A stretch of DNA of 40,090 nt from an uncultured Clostridia bacterium (GCA_910586575.1 CAJUJQ010000012.1:1-40090); one strand, 5' to 3'; positions 15,961 through 23,186 are shown, counted from the first letter of the stretch. Notes: generated by a model from the letters alone, not told the origin. Made by a program: numbers and translations.

Positions 15961-17868
15961 TTAACGCCCATGCATATGGCTTGCCGCCTCCCGCCATTTG
16001 ACGGTATAACCCGCGCCGTGGCTGCAAAACACCGAATCCGGCGTGTGGGCAAGATCCCGCTCCGGGTCGTAGGCGCGGCGGGCGACGACCTCGTCGGTGT
16101 TATGGCAGGGCCGCAGCCCCAGCGGGTGCATGGAAAGCATCCCGCGCCCGTGCGTGTAGGCAGCGAACTCCTGCGCGTAGTCCATCACCTCGGACAGCGG
16201 CACGGCGGCACGGATCATGCTGCGCCCCTGCTGCGGGACGGGGGCTTCCGCTTCGCCGGACATGCGGGAAAGGTCGGCAAGCAGCCGCCCTGCCAGTGAC
16301 GGCTCGACAGCGGCGGAAAGCCGGACGTACGGTTCCAGCAGGACGCTTTGCGCGTGCATCATCCCGTGACGGATTGCGCGGTAAACCGCTTCGCGGAAGT
16401 CCCCGCCCTCGGTATGCTTTTCGTGGGCGCGGCCGCAGCGCAGCACGACCTGGACATCGGTCAGCGGCGAGCCGGTCAGCACCCCGCGATGGGTACGCTC
16501 AAAGACATGCGTTTCAATCAGCCGCTGCCAGTTCAGCGCAAGGCGATCGGTCGGGCACTCGCTTCGGAAGGTGATGCCGCTGCCGCGCGGCGTGGGTTCC
16601 AACCGCAGGCCGACCTCGGCATAGTGCCGCAGCGGTTCAAAATGCCCCCAGCCATCGACCGGCGCGGCGATGGTTTCCTGATACAGCACCTCGGGCGGCG
16701 CAAACGAAACCTCCAGCTGAAAGCGCGTGCGCAGGGTTTCAGCAAGGACTTCCAGCTGCACCCTGCCCATGATGCGGACGGTCAGCTGTTCCAGCTCGGC
16801 ATCCCATGCGGCGGCAAGCGCGGGGTCCTCATCCTCCAGCGTCCGGAACGCTTCCAGCGCCTGCGCAGGCGGGCATTGGAACAGCACCTTTGCCGCCAGC
16901 AGCGGGCGCAGGCAGGCGGCGGGCAGCGGCGGCGCAATGCCCAGACCGTCGCCGATTTGCACATCGGGAAGCCCGGCGGCGGCGCAAAGGCACCCGGCCT
17001 CGGCCTGCGGAAGGTTCTCGGTTTTCGCGCCGCGTATCAGCCGCAGCTCCCCGGCCTTGCCGCTGCCGACGCGGTCCCTGGGGTGCAGCGTGCCCGAGGT
17101 CACCTTGAGCAGCACCAGGCGCGTACCGTCCGGCAGGCGGCGCACCCCGTAAGCCTGCGCGCCGAAAGCCCCCGTCGTGTCATAGTCCGTGGTCAGGAGC
17201 ATGTCCATGCCGTCCATCAGCGCCGCAACTCCGGTCCCCTCACGCGCGGAACCGCAGAACACCGGGAAGAGACGGCGCTCCCGCACCAGCCTTTGGGCAG
17301 CGGCGGTGAAGGCCCCCTCGTCAAAGCCGCGTTCCAGGTAGGTTTCCAGCAGCGTCTCGTCCCGCTCGGCAAGGGCTTCCGCCGCCGCTTCCAGCCCCGC
17401 CGACAGGTCTACACAGTCATCCGAAATCAGCGCGCGTAGCTCGGACAGCGCGGCATCCGGCGCGGCGCGGTCGCACTTGTTCAGGAATACGAAAGTCGGG
17501 ACGCGCAGCGCTTCCAGCCGTCGCCAAATCGTTTCGGTGTGCCCCTGCACGCCGTCCGCCGCGCTGACCACTACCACTGCGGCGTCGAGAATGGCAAGCG
17601 TGCGTTCCATCTCCGCCGCAAAGTCTACATGCCCCGGCGTGTCCGCCAGCTGGTAAACCCGCCCGCCGTGCGTGTACTGCGCCTGGCTGGTAAAGATGGT
17701 GATGCCGCGCGCCTGCTCCTGGGCATCGGTATCCAAGAATGCGCCAGTAGGCGCGCGCAGGCTGCCGCCCTCGACCAGCAGGCGCTCAGAAAGGGTGGTT
17801 TTGCCCGCGTCCACGTGCGCCAATATCCCGATACACGCCCGCTGGGACGGTTTTTTCTCGGTATCCAT
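15961..17868 (-). CDS. TetM/TetO-like translation GTPase (ribosomal-protection family homologue)
   Basis: This 635-residue EF-G paralogue is the size of ribosomal protection proteins. GTPase motifs are present: P-loop AHVDAGKTT (about 17-25), RGIT switch, DTPGHVD, and LNKCD in the G4 position. EF-G-like domains II-V follow. In TetM/TetO, as I recall, the domain IV loop that evicts tetracycline reads SPVST before ADFR. Here that place reads EKHTEGG before DFREA, so drug resistance should not be assumed; a housekeeping or other-antibiotic role is possible. The ATG at 17868 has AAAGGAG upstream. The promoter has an extended -10 and a perfect palindrome in the leader. No leader peptide of the tet(M) type was seen. 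No mobile-element genes flank it, so it looks resident. Confidence 0.88.
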   Translation of the reverse strand: MDTEKKPSQRACIGILAHVDAGKTTLSERLLVEGGSLRAPTGAFLDTDAQEQARGITIFTSQAQYTHGGRVYQLADTPGHVDFAAEMERTLAILDAAVVVVSAADGVQGHTETIWRRLEALRVPTFVFLNKCDRAAPDAALSELRALISDDCVDLSAGLEAAAEALAERDETLLETYLERGFDEGAFTAAAQRLVRERRLFPVFCGSAREGTGVAALMDGMDMLLTTDYDTTGAFGAQAYGVRRLPDGTRLVLLKVTSGTLHPRDRVGSGKAGELRLIRGAKTENLPQAEAGCLCAAAGLPDVQIGDGLGIAPPLPAACLRPLLAAKVLFQCPPAQALEAFRTLEDEDPALAAAWDAELEQLTVRIMGRVQLEVLAETLRTRFQLEVSFAPPEVLYQETIAAPVDGWGHFEPLRHYAEVGLRLEPTPRGSGITFRSECPTDRLALNWQRLIETHVFERTHRGVLTGSPLTDVQVVLRCGRAHEKHTEGGDFREAVYRAIRHGMMHAQSVLLEPYVRLSAAVEPSLAGRLLADLSRMSGEAEAPVPQQGRSMIRAAVPLSEVMDYAQEFAAYTHGRGMLSMHPLGLRPCHNTDEVVARRAYDPERDLAHTPDSVFCSHGAGYTVKWREAASHMHGR

Positions 17869-17887
17869 CGTTTTTCTCCTTTCGGAA

Positions 17888-17938
17888 ATGAAATTTCATC
17901 CTGTCTCCTATTATAACATAGGAAGCGCCGTCCGGCAC
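17888..17938 (-). promoter_or_regulatory. Promoter and palindrome ahead of the TetM-like gene
   Basis: On the minus strand TGtTATAAT forms an extended -10 (TATAAT at 17910-17915) with a weak GTGCCG -35 (17933-17938). A perfect 12-bp palindrome ATGAAATTTCAT (17888-17899) lies just downstream, in the leader, and could bind a dimeric regulator. Confidence 0.65.
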
Positions 17939-18013
17939 GGATATTTTAATGCCTGCGGCACGGAAATCCATTTTGTCCCATAACCCCATTTCCGCAGGTC
18001 TGCGGAGCGTGGA

Positions 18014-18042
18014 TTGCTTTCGGTGGGGAAATGTGCTATGAT
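18014..18042 (+). promoter_or_regulatory. Sigma-A promoter of the GIY-YIG/XRE operon
   Basis: TTGCTT (18014-18019) and TATGAT (18037-18042) are 17 bp apart, about 85 nt before the first start codon. Confidence 0.75.
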
Positions 18043-18127
18043 GTTCTTGTTTGGCGGAACCGGGGCTATGCAATTGTAAGAATCAACCTGCGAATTTGCG
18101 GATCGTTTGGATGATGAGGTGATTATT

Positions 18128-18472
18128 ATGAATACAGAACGAAAAAAAGAGCTGATACAGGCGTGGAAGGAGCGCCGCCCGGAAATGGGAATTCTTTCGG
18201 TGCGCTGCAAGGAAAACGGAGCGGTTTTTCTGGGCATGACGCAGGATACCAACGCAAGGCTGAACCGCCTGCGTTTCCAGCTGGCGAACGGTGACGAAAC
18301 CAATCGGCAGCTGCAAGCGTTATGGAAGCAGTACGGCGCGGAATCGTTTGAAATCAGTGTGCTGAAAGCCCTGAAATATGACGACCCGAAGGACGACCAC
18401 ACCGAAGAGCTGGAAGCGCTTTTGGAACAATGCCTGTCGGAATACCCGCAGGCGGGAATGCTTGGGAGATAA
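18128..18472 (+). CDS. GIY-YIG nuclease-like protein
   Basis: This is a 114-residue small GIY-YIG-like protein. The usual GIY and YIG strands are relaxed to MGILSVRCKENGAVFLGMTQ, followed by a conserved Arg region (NARLNRLRFQL) and the acidic stretch ALKYDDPKDDHTEELEALLE. I recall close relatives in Bacillota annotated as GIY-YIG family proteins. Whether it cuts DNA is unclear, since the signature is degenerate. The ATG at 18128 has GAGGTGATT upstream; an earlier in-frame start lacks one. It ends 5 nt before the XRE regulator gene, so the two form an operon from the promoter at 18014. Confidence 0.8.
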   Translation: MNTERKKELIQAWKERRPEMGILSVRCKENGAVFLGMTQDTNARLNRLRFQLANGDETNRQLQALWKQYGAESFEISVLKALKYDDPKDDHTEELEALLEQCLSEYPQAGMLGR

Positions 18473-18477
18473 AGGAA

Positions 18478-19086
18478 ATGGATTGTGCAAAGGTTGGCAG
18501 GTTGATTTTGCAGCTGCGCACCGAAAAGGGGCTGACACAGCGGCAGCTTGCGGACGAGCTTCATATCAGCAATAAAACAGTTTCAAAATGGGAATGCGGG
18601 ATGGGCTGCCCGGATGTTTCCCTGTGGGACGCGCTGTCCCGTATTCTGGGCGCGGACATCCCGCACCTGCTCCAAGGGGAGCTGAAACGGAACCGCCCCG
18701 ACCCCGGCAAGCTCGGCAGGATACAGTTTTACGTCTGCCCGGTCTGCGGCAACCTGCTCACCAGCACGGGCGCGGCGGCGGTTGCCTGCTGCGGACGGCA
18801 GCTTCCGCCGCTGGAACCGGCAGCGGAGGGCGCGGAGCTGCACCGCCCAACGGTGGAACCGGTCGAGGATGAATATTATGTGACGATCCGTCACGAAATG
18901 CGGCGGGAGCATTATCTTTTGTTTGCCGCCTTTGTCAAGGATGACCGCCTGTTGCTGCACCGCCTCTACCCGGAGCAGGAACCGGCATTCCGCGTACCGT
19001 ATCTGCGGGGCGGCAGCTTTTATCTGTACTGCACCCGGCACGGCCTGATGCGGTATCCTTTCGACGCGCTGACCGGCGGAAAGTAA
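18478..19086 (+). CDS. XRE family regulator with zinc-ribbon/desulfoferrodoxin-like C-terminus
   Basis: This 202-residue protein opens with a Cro/CI helix-turn-helix (LILQLRTEKGLTQRQLADEL, then HISNKTVSKWECGMGCPDVS). After a linker come two Cys pairs, YVCPVCGNLL and VACCGRQL, spaced like the rubredoxin-type iron/zinc knuckle of desulfoferrodoxin. A segment follows (VEDEYYVTIRHEMRREHYLL then FAAFVKDDRLLLHRLYPEQ) that resembles the superoxide-reductase immunoglobulin-like fold. The DNA-binding head plus redox-type tail suggests a metal- or oxidant-sensing regulator; this is inference, as the iron-site ligands cannot be confirmed by eye. AAAGGA lies just before the ATG. It is co-transcribed with the GIY-YIG gene. 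Confidence 0.87.
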   Translation: MDCAKVGRLILQLRTEKGLTQRQLADELHISNKTVSKWECGMGCPDVSLWDALSRILGADIPHLLQGELKRNRPDPGKLGRIQFYVCPVCGNLLTSTGAAAVACCGRQLPPLEPAAEGAELHRPTVEPVEDEYYVTIRHEMRREHYLLFAAFVKDDRLLLHRLYPEQEPAFRVPYLRGGSFYLYCTRHGLMRYPFDALTGGK

Positions 19087-19117
19087 CGGTTAGAAGCTGT
19101 GAATCAATAAGCGGGAG

Positions 19118-19168
19118 AAGATGCAGACGATTGCCACAAGTTATTTTTGGACAGTTCCTCGTCTGCAT
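19118..19168 (+). repeat. Intergenic repeat, copy B, with perfect 10-bp inverted repeat
   Basis: Bases 19118-19159 match 7424-7465 at 36 of 42 positions. ATGCAGACGA (19121-19130) is the exact reverse complement of TCGTCTGCAT (19159-19168), so the unit can fold into a hairpin with a 28-nt loop containing TTATTTTTGG. Confidence 0.65.
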
Positions 19169-19326
19169 GCTGCCGTGAAAATTGCCGCATTTATCCCCCT
19201 TCCCTGGTTTTCCATCTGGGTGGGGGTTTTCTATCATCAAACGGTGATGCAACTGCCGAACGGGTTCCGAACAGCCTGCGTTTTGAGTCGTAAAAACGTA
19301 GTTTGTGACAAGCCTGGAAATCCGTG

Positions 19327-19398
19327 TTGACTTCCTTTGGGGGTTGGAGTATACTGGTTACAGGTGAGGCATCCTGCCGCTCCCCGGCAGCGATGCCT
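19327..19398 (+). promoter_or_regulatory. Orphan sigma-A promoter followed by a strong hairpin
   Basis: TTGACT (19327-19332) and TATACT (19350-19355) are 17 bp apart. The predicted transcript starts near 19362 and at once meets GGCATC-CTGCCG / CGGCAG-c-GATGCC (about 19368-19397) followed by TTTCAT. No gene is read from it, and the next coding remnant is on the other strand. It could be a short RNA, or a leader whose gene was lost. Confidence 0.55.
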
Positions 19399-19429
19399 TT
19401 CATATTGGACCCTGTCCCGGCCCGTTTGG

Positions 19430-19640
19430 GTAATGGGAGTCCTTCTTGCCGTCCTTGTTTCCTTTAACGGCGGAGACCCATTTGGGGTTCGCTATCACAA
19501 CGTGAACGGAGTCTTCAAGGTAGAGAACCGTTTCTGGTGGTAATGCGGCATGACAGATTCGCCGGTAATGATTGTGGCGACGAGAACGGTTTTGTGAACA
19601 TCGACGCCGCAGCAGATGGGATATGTAAGCTTCCTGCTGG
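19430..19640 (-). pseudogene. IS110 family transposase remnant
   Basis: The minus strand encodes the start of an IS110-type DEDD transposase, LTYPICCGVDVHKTVLVATI, including the first catalytic Asp (GVDVHK). The frame then breaks. The sequence continues in another frame with EDSVHVVIANPKWVSAVKG and NKDGKKDS, which in intact relatives lies further along the same domain (ANPKW-KAVKGNKDDxKDS, recalled). About 35-40 codons, including the usual MESTGKYW block, are missing, and everything after KKDS is lost. It is therefore a dead, internally deleted and truncated copy. The 200 nt upstream (19640-19850) is probably the element's 5' non-coding end, where IS110 elements encode their bridge RNA. Confidence 0.85.
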
Positions 19641-19826
19641 CTCTCCTTTCCGAAATGGGAGAGAGGCAGTGACTGAGCCACCACACAATAAACACAGAAG
19701 TATTTAACAATTCCTACGGTATGGACGGAAACGACCCACTTATTTGTGCCTGAAAGATGACACGCACACTGATTATCATACTGCCTTTGCGACTGGAGAG
19801 TTGCGTACAACTCCTCCTACCGTGCT

Positions 19827-19855
19827 TTGCAGTATGCCTCTCGCAAGCCTATTAT
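19827..19855 (+). promoter_or_regulatory. Sigma-A promoter of the VanY-type gene
   Basis: TTGCAG (19827-19832) and TATTAT (19850-19855) are separated by 17 bp. Transcription would begin near 19862, about 70 nt before the start codon. Confidence 0.7.
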
Positions 19856-19931
19856 AGCAGAAAGCAGGAAAATTTGCGGCTCCTGTTTTCATCCCTATTT
19901 GTGCCGGTGCCGCACCGGCATGGTGATTATC

Positions 19932-21608
19932 ATGGCCAGGAAATGGATCGTGCCGGGGCTGGCGGTTCTGCTGCTGCTCTGCACCTCCTGTAAAATACCG
20001 GATATTGAAATGCCGGACGCGCCGCCGGAAAACGTGCAACAAGCCGGGGTAACCGGCAAAGCGCCGCCTGTCCTGAACATTCAGAATGAAGCGCCCGAGA
20101 CGGACAGGCCGGAGGCGCAGCAGCCGGAACCGAAAGAAGAAACCGGCCCCAAAATCCTCACTGCCTTGGAAACCGCGCCGGTACTGACGGCGGAGCAGCT
20201 GCCGGACAGCTACAACGGGTTAGAGCTTCCGGTGCAGGGCGCGACCGGTTACACGTCCGTGTACCTGCCGCTGTGGCGCAGCCCGTCGGACAGCGACGCC
20301 GCCCAGCAGGCGGTTGCGGAATGGAAAAAGCGCGAAGAAGTGCGCAGGCAGCAGGCCGCCCTTGAAGAAGCACAACGAAAAATTGAGGAGGCTGCCCGAC
20401 AGGCTGCCGCTGCCTCAACTGCGGCAACAACCGACGAAGCCGACCCGGAAGGCAGCCCCGCACCGTCCGCAGACGGTACGGAAGCCCCCGCCACGCCTGC
20501 GGCAGACACGCCGGAAGCGCCCCCGGCAGAGGGTACAACGGAAGCCGCAGAAAGCGCCTCCCCCTCAGAAGCTGCCCCTGCGCCGGAGTCTGCACCCGCT
20601 GAACCTGCGCCTGCCGAGCATGCGCTCGCCGAACCTGCCCCCGGGCCGGAGCCGCCCGCCGACCCGGAGCCTTCACCGGTTGCCGGTGCGATGGCAATGC
20701 TGCCATCCGGGACGGATTTCACCATCCTGGAGGAACAGGGCAAGTGGTGGAAGGTTCAATGCACCGCCGATTACCAGGAGGACGGCGAAAAACGCCACGG
20801 CGAAATCATCGGCTGGGTGGAGCACCGCTACTGCCTGATTAACTTACCCGATGTAATCCCATCTATGATTTATAACGCAACCAACGGCTATTCCTCCGTG
20901 TTCGCCTCGTGCGGCAAGCCGCTGAAAAACATCACCGGCAAAGCCCTCTATACCGGCGCGCTGACCAATCAGCGGCTGGGGCAAAAGGAATTTATGATGC
21001 CGGTGCTATACGCAATGGCACCCCGGCTGTACTCCGCGCAGCATGCAGCACTCGCGCAGGGCAACTGCCTGATTTTATACGAGGCATACCGCCCGCTGGA
21101 GACCCAGACGGACGTTTCCCGCGCGCTCAAAACGCTAATGAATGAGGACGCCGAGGTCAAAGCGGCGGTCAACAGTTCGCCGTGGAGCATCGGCTGGTTT
21201 ATCGCCACCGGCGCTTCCAACCATCAACACGGCTACGCGGTGGATGTCAGCCTTGCGCGGGTAGTTTCCTCCGAGGAGCGGCACAGCGGGACATACCGTT
21301 ACATACGGATTAACCAGTACGATTTGTACCAGATGCCGACCCCCATCCATGAGCTGAGCCGCGCGGCGGCGGCTTTCACCACGCCAGTCGGCAGCAACTC
21401 CACCACCGCGTGGAAGTCCGCCAAGCTTGCCCCCGGCATGAACCAGACGGCAATTGCACTGCAAGGCTACTGCACCAGCGCCGAGCTGACGCCGCTTGCG
21501 TCGGAGTGGTGGCACTTCAACGACCTGGCTGCCCGACAAAGTGTGCTCGGCAGCCTTGGCAAGGGCGATTTTGAAATCCGCAGCTGCCGCAGCACTGCCC
21601 CCGAATAA
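19932..21608 (+). CDS. VanY-type D-alanyl-D-alanine carboxypeptidase lipoprotein
   Basis: This 558-residue exported protein has a signal peptide ending LLLLCTSC, a non-canonical lipobox with the lipid-modified Cys predicted near residue 20. A long Pro/Ala/Glu-rich disordered stalk (about residues 60-250) follows, with a segment WKKREEVRRQQAALEEAQRK likely helical. An SH3-like wall-binding segment (MLPSGTDFTILEEQGKWWKV) precedes the C-terminal peptidase domain. That domain is VanY/peptidase M15: ILYEAYRPLETQ, SNHQHGYAVDVS (zinc His and Asp) and SEWWHFND (catalytic Glu, zinc His). It would trim the terminal D-Ala from peptidoglycan stems outside the membrane. The ATG at 19932 follows GGTGAT closely; the in-frame ATG at 19920 is an alternative. 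No vanHAX genes are near, so glycopeptide resistance is not implied. Confidence 0.9.
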   Translation: MARKWIVPGLAVLLLLCTSCKIPDIEMPDAPPENVQQAGVTGKAPPVLNIQNEAPETDRPEAQQPEPKEETGPKILTALETAPVLTAEQLPDSYNGLELPVQGATGYTSVYLPLWRSPSDSDAAQQAVAEWKKREEVRRQQAALEEAQRKIEEAARQAAAASTAATTDEADPEGSPAPSADGTEAPATPAADTPEAPPAEGTTEAAESASPSEAAPAPESAPAEPAPAEHALAEPAPGPEPPADPEPSPVAGAMAMLPSGTDFTILEEQGKWWKVQCTADYQEDGEKRHGEIIGWVEHRYCLINLPDVIPSMIYNATNGYSSVFASCGKPLKNITGKALYTGALTNQRLGQKEFMMPVLYAMAPRLYSAQHAALAQGNCLILYEAYRPLETQTDVSRALKTLMNEDAEVKAAVNSSPWSIGWFIATGASNHQHGYAVDVSLARVVSSEERHSGTYRYIRINQYDLYQMPTPIHELSRAAAAFTTPVGSNSTTAWKSAKLAPGMNQTAIALQGYCTSAELTPLASEWWHFNDLAARQSVLGSLGKGDFEIRSCRSTAPE

Positions 21609-21615
21609 ACAGCAG

Positions 21616-21648
21616 CCGCCCGGACGCATCATGCATCCGGGCGGTTTT
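21616..21648 (+). terminator. Intrinsic terminator after the VanY-type gene
   Basis: CCGCCCGGA (21616-21624) and TCCGGGCGG (21636-21644) pair perfectly and are followed by TTTTCC. It ends immediately before the stop of the convergent sdpI-like gene. Confidence 0.88.
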
Positions 21649-21649
21649 C

Positions 21650-22294
21650 CTATGCGGATTGTTCTTGACGGAACCAGAGGTAGCTCATACCCAGTGGGAT
21701 AAACCCCGACGCCAACACGCTAACCATCAGTACGGTGAAATTCCATGGCGCAGGCAGAAATGCGCCGGGAATATTCAAAAGCCCCGCCGCAAAGAACATC
21801 CGCCCGCTTAAACGGTGGGTTTTCGCCCAGACCTGTTCGCTTGACAGCGTCCATGCGTTTCTGATACCGCAGAAAAAGGTTTGCCGGAATTTGGGCATCA
21901 TATTGCCGACCACTGCCAGCAGCAGCCCCGCCATCACCTGCACAAACTTCCCGACACCGACGCTTCCGGGGCGCAGCGCTTCCACGAGCGTAATCAGCAT
22001 AATCGCGTCCATAAACAGCGCGAACAGCAGGCGGAAACTGTTGTAAGACGATTGGAATTTGCGGTAATTATCCCGTTTGGGATCGGCCTTCGGGAAAACT
22101 CCCATCAGCAGCACGATTACCGCGTTCAGCGCCGCCAGCAGCCAGAGCACCGCGCGCCCGGCGTATCTGTCCACGCTCCCCTCAAGGTTCCAGTGGATGG
22201 GCACCTGTGCGGGCAGCTTCGCCCACGCCAGCGCCACCATCACCAGCGGCAGCAGCGCCGCCGCCCACAGCACAAGCATTTGTTTCCGTTTCAT
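21650..22294 (-). CDS. sdpI: SdpI/DUF1648-like membrane protein
   Basis: This 214-residue protein of the SdpI family has an N-terminal DUF1648 part (LAWAKLPAQVPIHWNLEGSV) followed by the SdpI-type C-terminal half (MPKFRQTFFCGIRNAWTLSS, then WAKTHRLSGRMFF). About six TM helices are expected. In Bacillus subtilis SdpI both protects against the SdpC toxin and sequesters SdpR at the membrane. No sdpABC toxin genes are in this window, as in many Clostridia where only the regulator/membrane pair occurs. GGGAGGAACAG precedes the ATG at 22294. The start lies inside the upstream sdpR reading frame, so translation is coupled. Confidence 0.88.
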   Translation of the reverse strand: MKRKQMLVLWAAALLPLVMVALAWAKLPAQVPIHWNLEGSVDRYAGRAVLWLLAALNAVIVLLMGVFPKADPKRDNYRKFQSSYNSFRLLFALFMDAIMLITLVEALRPGSVGVGKFVQVMAGLLLAVVGNMMPKFRQTFFCGIRNAWTLSSEQVWAKTHRLSGRMFFAAGLLNIPGAFLPAPWNFTVLMVSVLASGFIPLGMSYLWFRQEQSA

Positions 22295-22562
22295 CGTCTG
22301 TTCCTCCCTTCAGGCTGGTCAGCCAGCCAAGCAGCTCATCCACCACCGAGGTGTTCAGCTCATAATAAATGTACTTGCCGCGCTTGTCATCAAGCACCAG
22401 CCCGGCCTCCCGCAGGATGGACAGGTGGTGCGAAACGGTCGCGCCGCTGCTCTGGAAATGCGCGGTGATTTCCCCCGCCGGCAGCGGGCCTCCCCGGAGC
22501 AGCCGCAGGATTTCCCGCCGGGTCGGGTCGGAAAGCGCCTTAAAGCTTTGTTGGAATCCCAA
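22182..22562 (-). CDS. sdpR: ArsR/SdpR family transcriptional repressor, C-terminus extended over sdpI
   Basis: This winged-helix ArsR-type repressor (QSFKALSDPTRREILRLLRG, then SGATVSHHLSILREAGLV and GKYIYYELN) is closest to SdpR autorepressors. The start is TTG at 22562, with GAGG seven bases before. SdpR proteins are usually about 90 residues. Here the natural end is near LGWLTSLKGG (residue 86), but the frame stays open to 126 residues, overlapping sdpI by 113 nt. The extra tail is Ala/Gly-rich and reads like the shadow of the sdpI frame. A TGA overlapping the sdpI ATG exists in another frame, so a one- or two-base indel may have destroyed the normal stop. Two near-identical 21-bp boxes upstream are its likely operators. 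Confidence 0.85.
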   Translation of the reverse strand: MGFQQSFKALSDPTRREILRLLRGGPLPAGEITAHFQSSGATVSHHLSILREAGLVLDDKRGKYIYYELNTSVVDELLGWLTSLKGGTDDETETNACAVGGGAAAAGDGGAGVGEAARTGAHPLEP

Positions 22563-22572
22563 TGCATCACCT

Positions 22573-22593
22573 CATTTCGATATTTGTCTAAAT
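22573..22593 (-). promoter_or_regulatory. Putative SdpR operator 1
   Basis: The 21-mer CATTTCGATATTTGTCTAAAT is repeated with only two changes at 22624-22644. It overlaps the transcription start and touches the -10 box of the sdpR promoter, a position suited to repression. Confidence 0.7.
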
Positions 22594-22620
22594 GATACAC
22601 CGCCGAAACCCGTTTGTCAA
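22592..22620 (-). promoter_or_regulatory. Sigma-A promoter of sdpRI
   Basis: On the minus strand a consensus TTGACA (22615-22620) and TATCAT (22592-22597) are separated by 17 bp. The promoter lies between the two operator boxes. Confidence 0.85.
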
Positions 22621-22623
22621 GCA

Positions 22624-22644
22624 CATTTCGATAATTGTCAAAAT
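22624..22644 (-). promoter_or_regulatory. Putative SdpR operator 2
   Basis: CATTTCGATAATTGTCAAAAT matches operator 1 at 19 of 21 positions. The boxes start 51 bp apart, close to five helical turns, so dimers would bind the same face on either side of the promoter. Confidence 0.7.
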
Positions 22645-22796
22645 ATTTCTGTGAGAAAGCCGTTTGGCGCGGGAAAGGCAATCCCCTCCCCTACAAGCCG
22701 ATACCGTTACGGCATGCCGAAAATGGAACATCTGCCGCTGGGAAAGGCTGTTTTTTTCCACGGATGTTACAGCTTCCTTTCTGTTCCATTGGGAAG

Positions 22797-22833
22797 ATAA
22801 AAAAGAACCCGCCGGGGTTCGGTCAGGTTCTTT
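22797..22833 (-). terminator. Intrinsic terminator of rpsT
   Basis: On the minus strand AAGAACC and GGGTTCTT form the stem, followed by a run of T (ending near 22797). It lies 18 nt past the rpsT stop. Confidence 0.85.
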
Positions 22834-22850
22834 CGATCTGCGGGATTTTA

Positions 22851-23114
22851 TCAGACTGCTTTATTGAGCTTCAGTGTCAGGGCGCTCTTTTTATGAGCGG
22901 CCTTGTTCTTGTGCATCAGGTGCTTGGCAGCAGCCTGGTCAACGGCCTTGACAGCAGCTGTGTAAGCGGACTGCGCAGCAGCCTTATCGCCGCTGGCGAC
23001 AGCAGCGTCAAACTTTTTGAGGGACGTTTTGAGCGCGGACTTGGCCATCTGGTTCTGAAGGGTCTTAACTTTGATTACTTTCACGCGCTTCTTTGCGGAT
23101 TTAATATTCGGCAT
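22851..23114 (-). CDS. rpsT: 30S ribosomal protein S20
   Basis: This is an 87-residue S20 protein, MPNIKSAKKRVKVIKVKTLQ at the start and typical Lys/Ala-rich helices throughout. It binds 16S rRNA early in 30S assembly. A full AAAGGAGGTG site lies nine bases before the ATG. It has its own promoter (23158-23186) and terminator, so it is a single-gene unit between rpsU and the sdp genes. Confidence 0.97.
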   Translation of the reverse strand: MPNIKSAKKRVKVIKVKTLQNQMAKSALKTSLKKFDAAVASGDKAAAQSAYTAAVKAVDQAAAKHLMHKNKAAHKKSALTLKLNKAV

Positions 23115-23157
23115 TCGGAATACACCTCCTTTTATAACAAACTCACCAGTAATTCAT

Positions 23158-23186
23158 ATTCTACCATTCCTGCGGACAAATTGCAA
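23158..23186 (-). promoter_or_regulatory. Sigma-A promoter of rpsT
   Basis: On the minus strand TTGCAA (23181-23186) and TAGAAT (23158-23163) are 17 bp apart, about 45 nt before the rpsT start. Confidence 0.75.

Larger units (their letters stand above)
19087..19900. other. Gene-poor scar region
   Basis: About 800 nt hold no intact gene. From left to right they contain a repeat with a 10-bp inverted repeat (19118-19168), an orphan sigma-A promoter followed by a hairpin (19327-19398), a decayed IS110 transposase with its upstream non-coding region (19430 to about 19850, minus), and the promoter of the VanY gene (19827-19855). Confidence 0.75.

Noticed and set aside
19400..19810. 136-codon minus-strand frame as an intact gene
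   Set aside because: It merges non-coding sequence with the downstream half of a frameshifted IS110 transposase. The N-terminal half lies in another frame.
19932..21608. Vancomycin-resistance interpretation of the VanY-type gene
   Set aside because: No vanHAX, vanRS or related genes are nearby, and stand-alone VanY-like carboxypeptidases are common in Clostridia.
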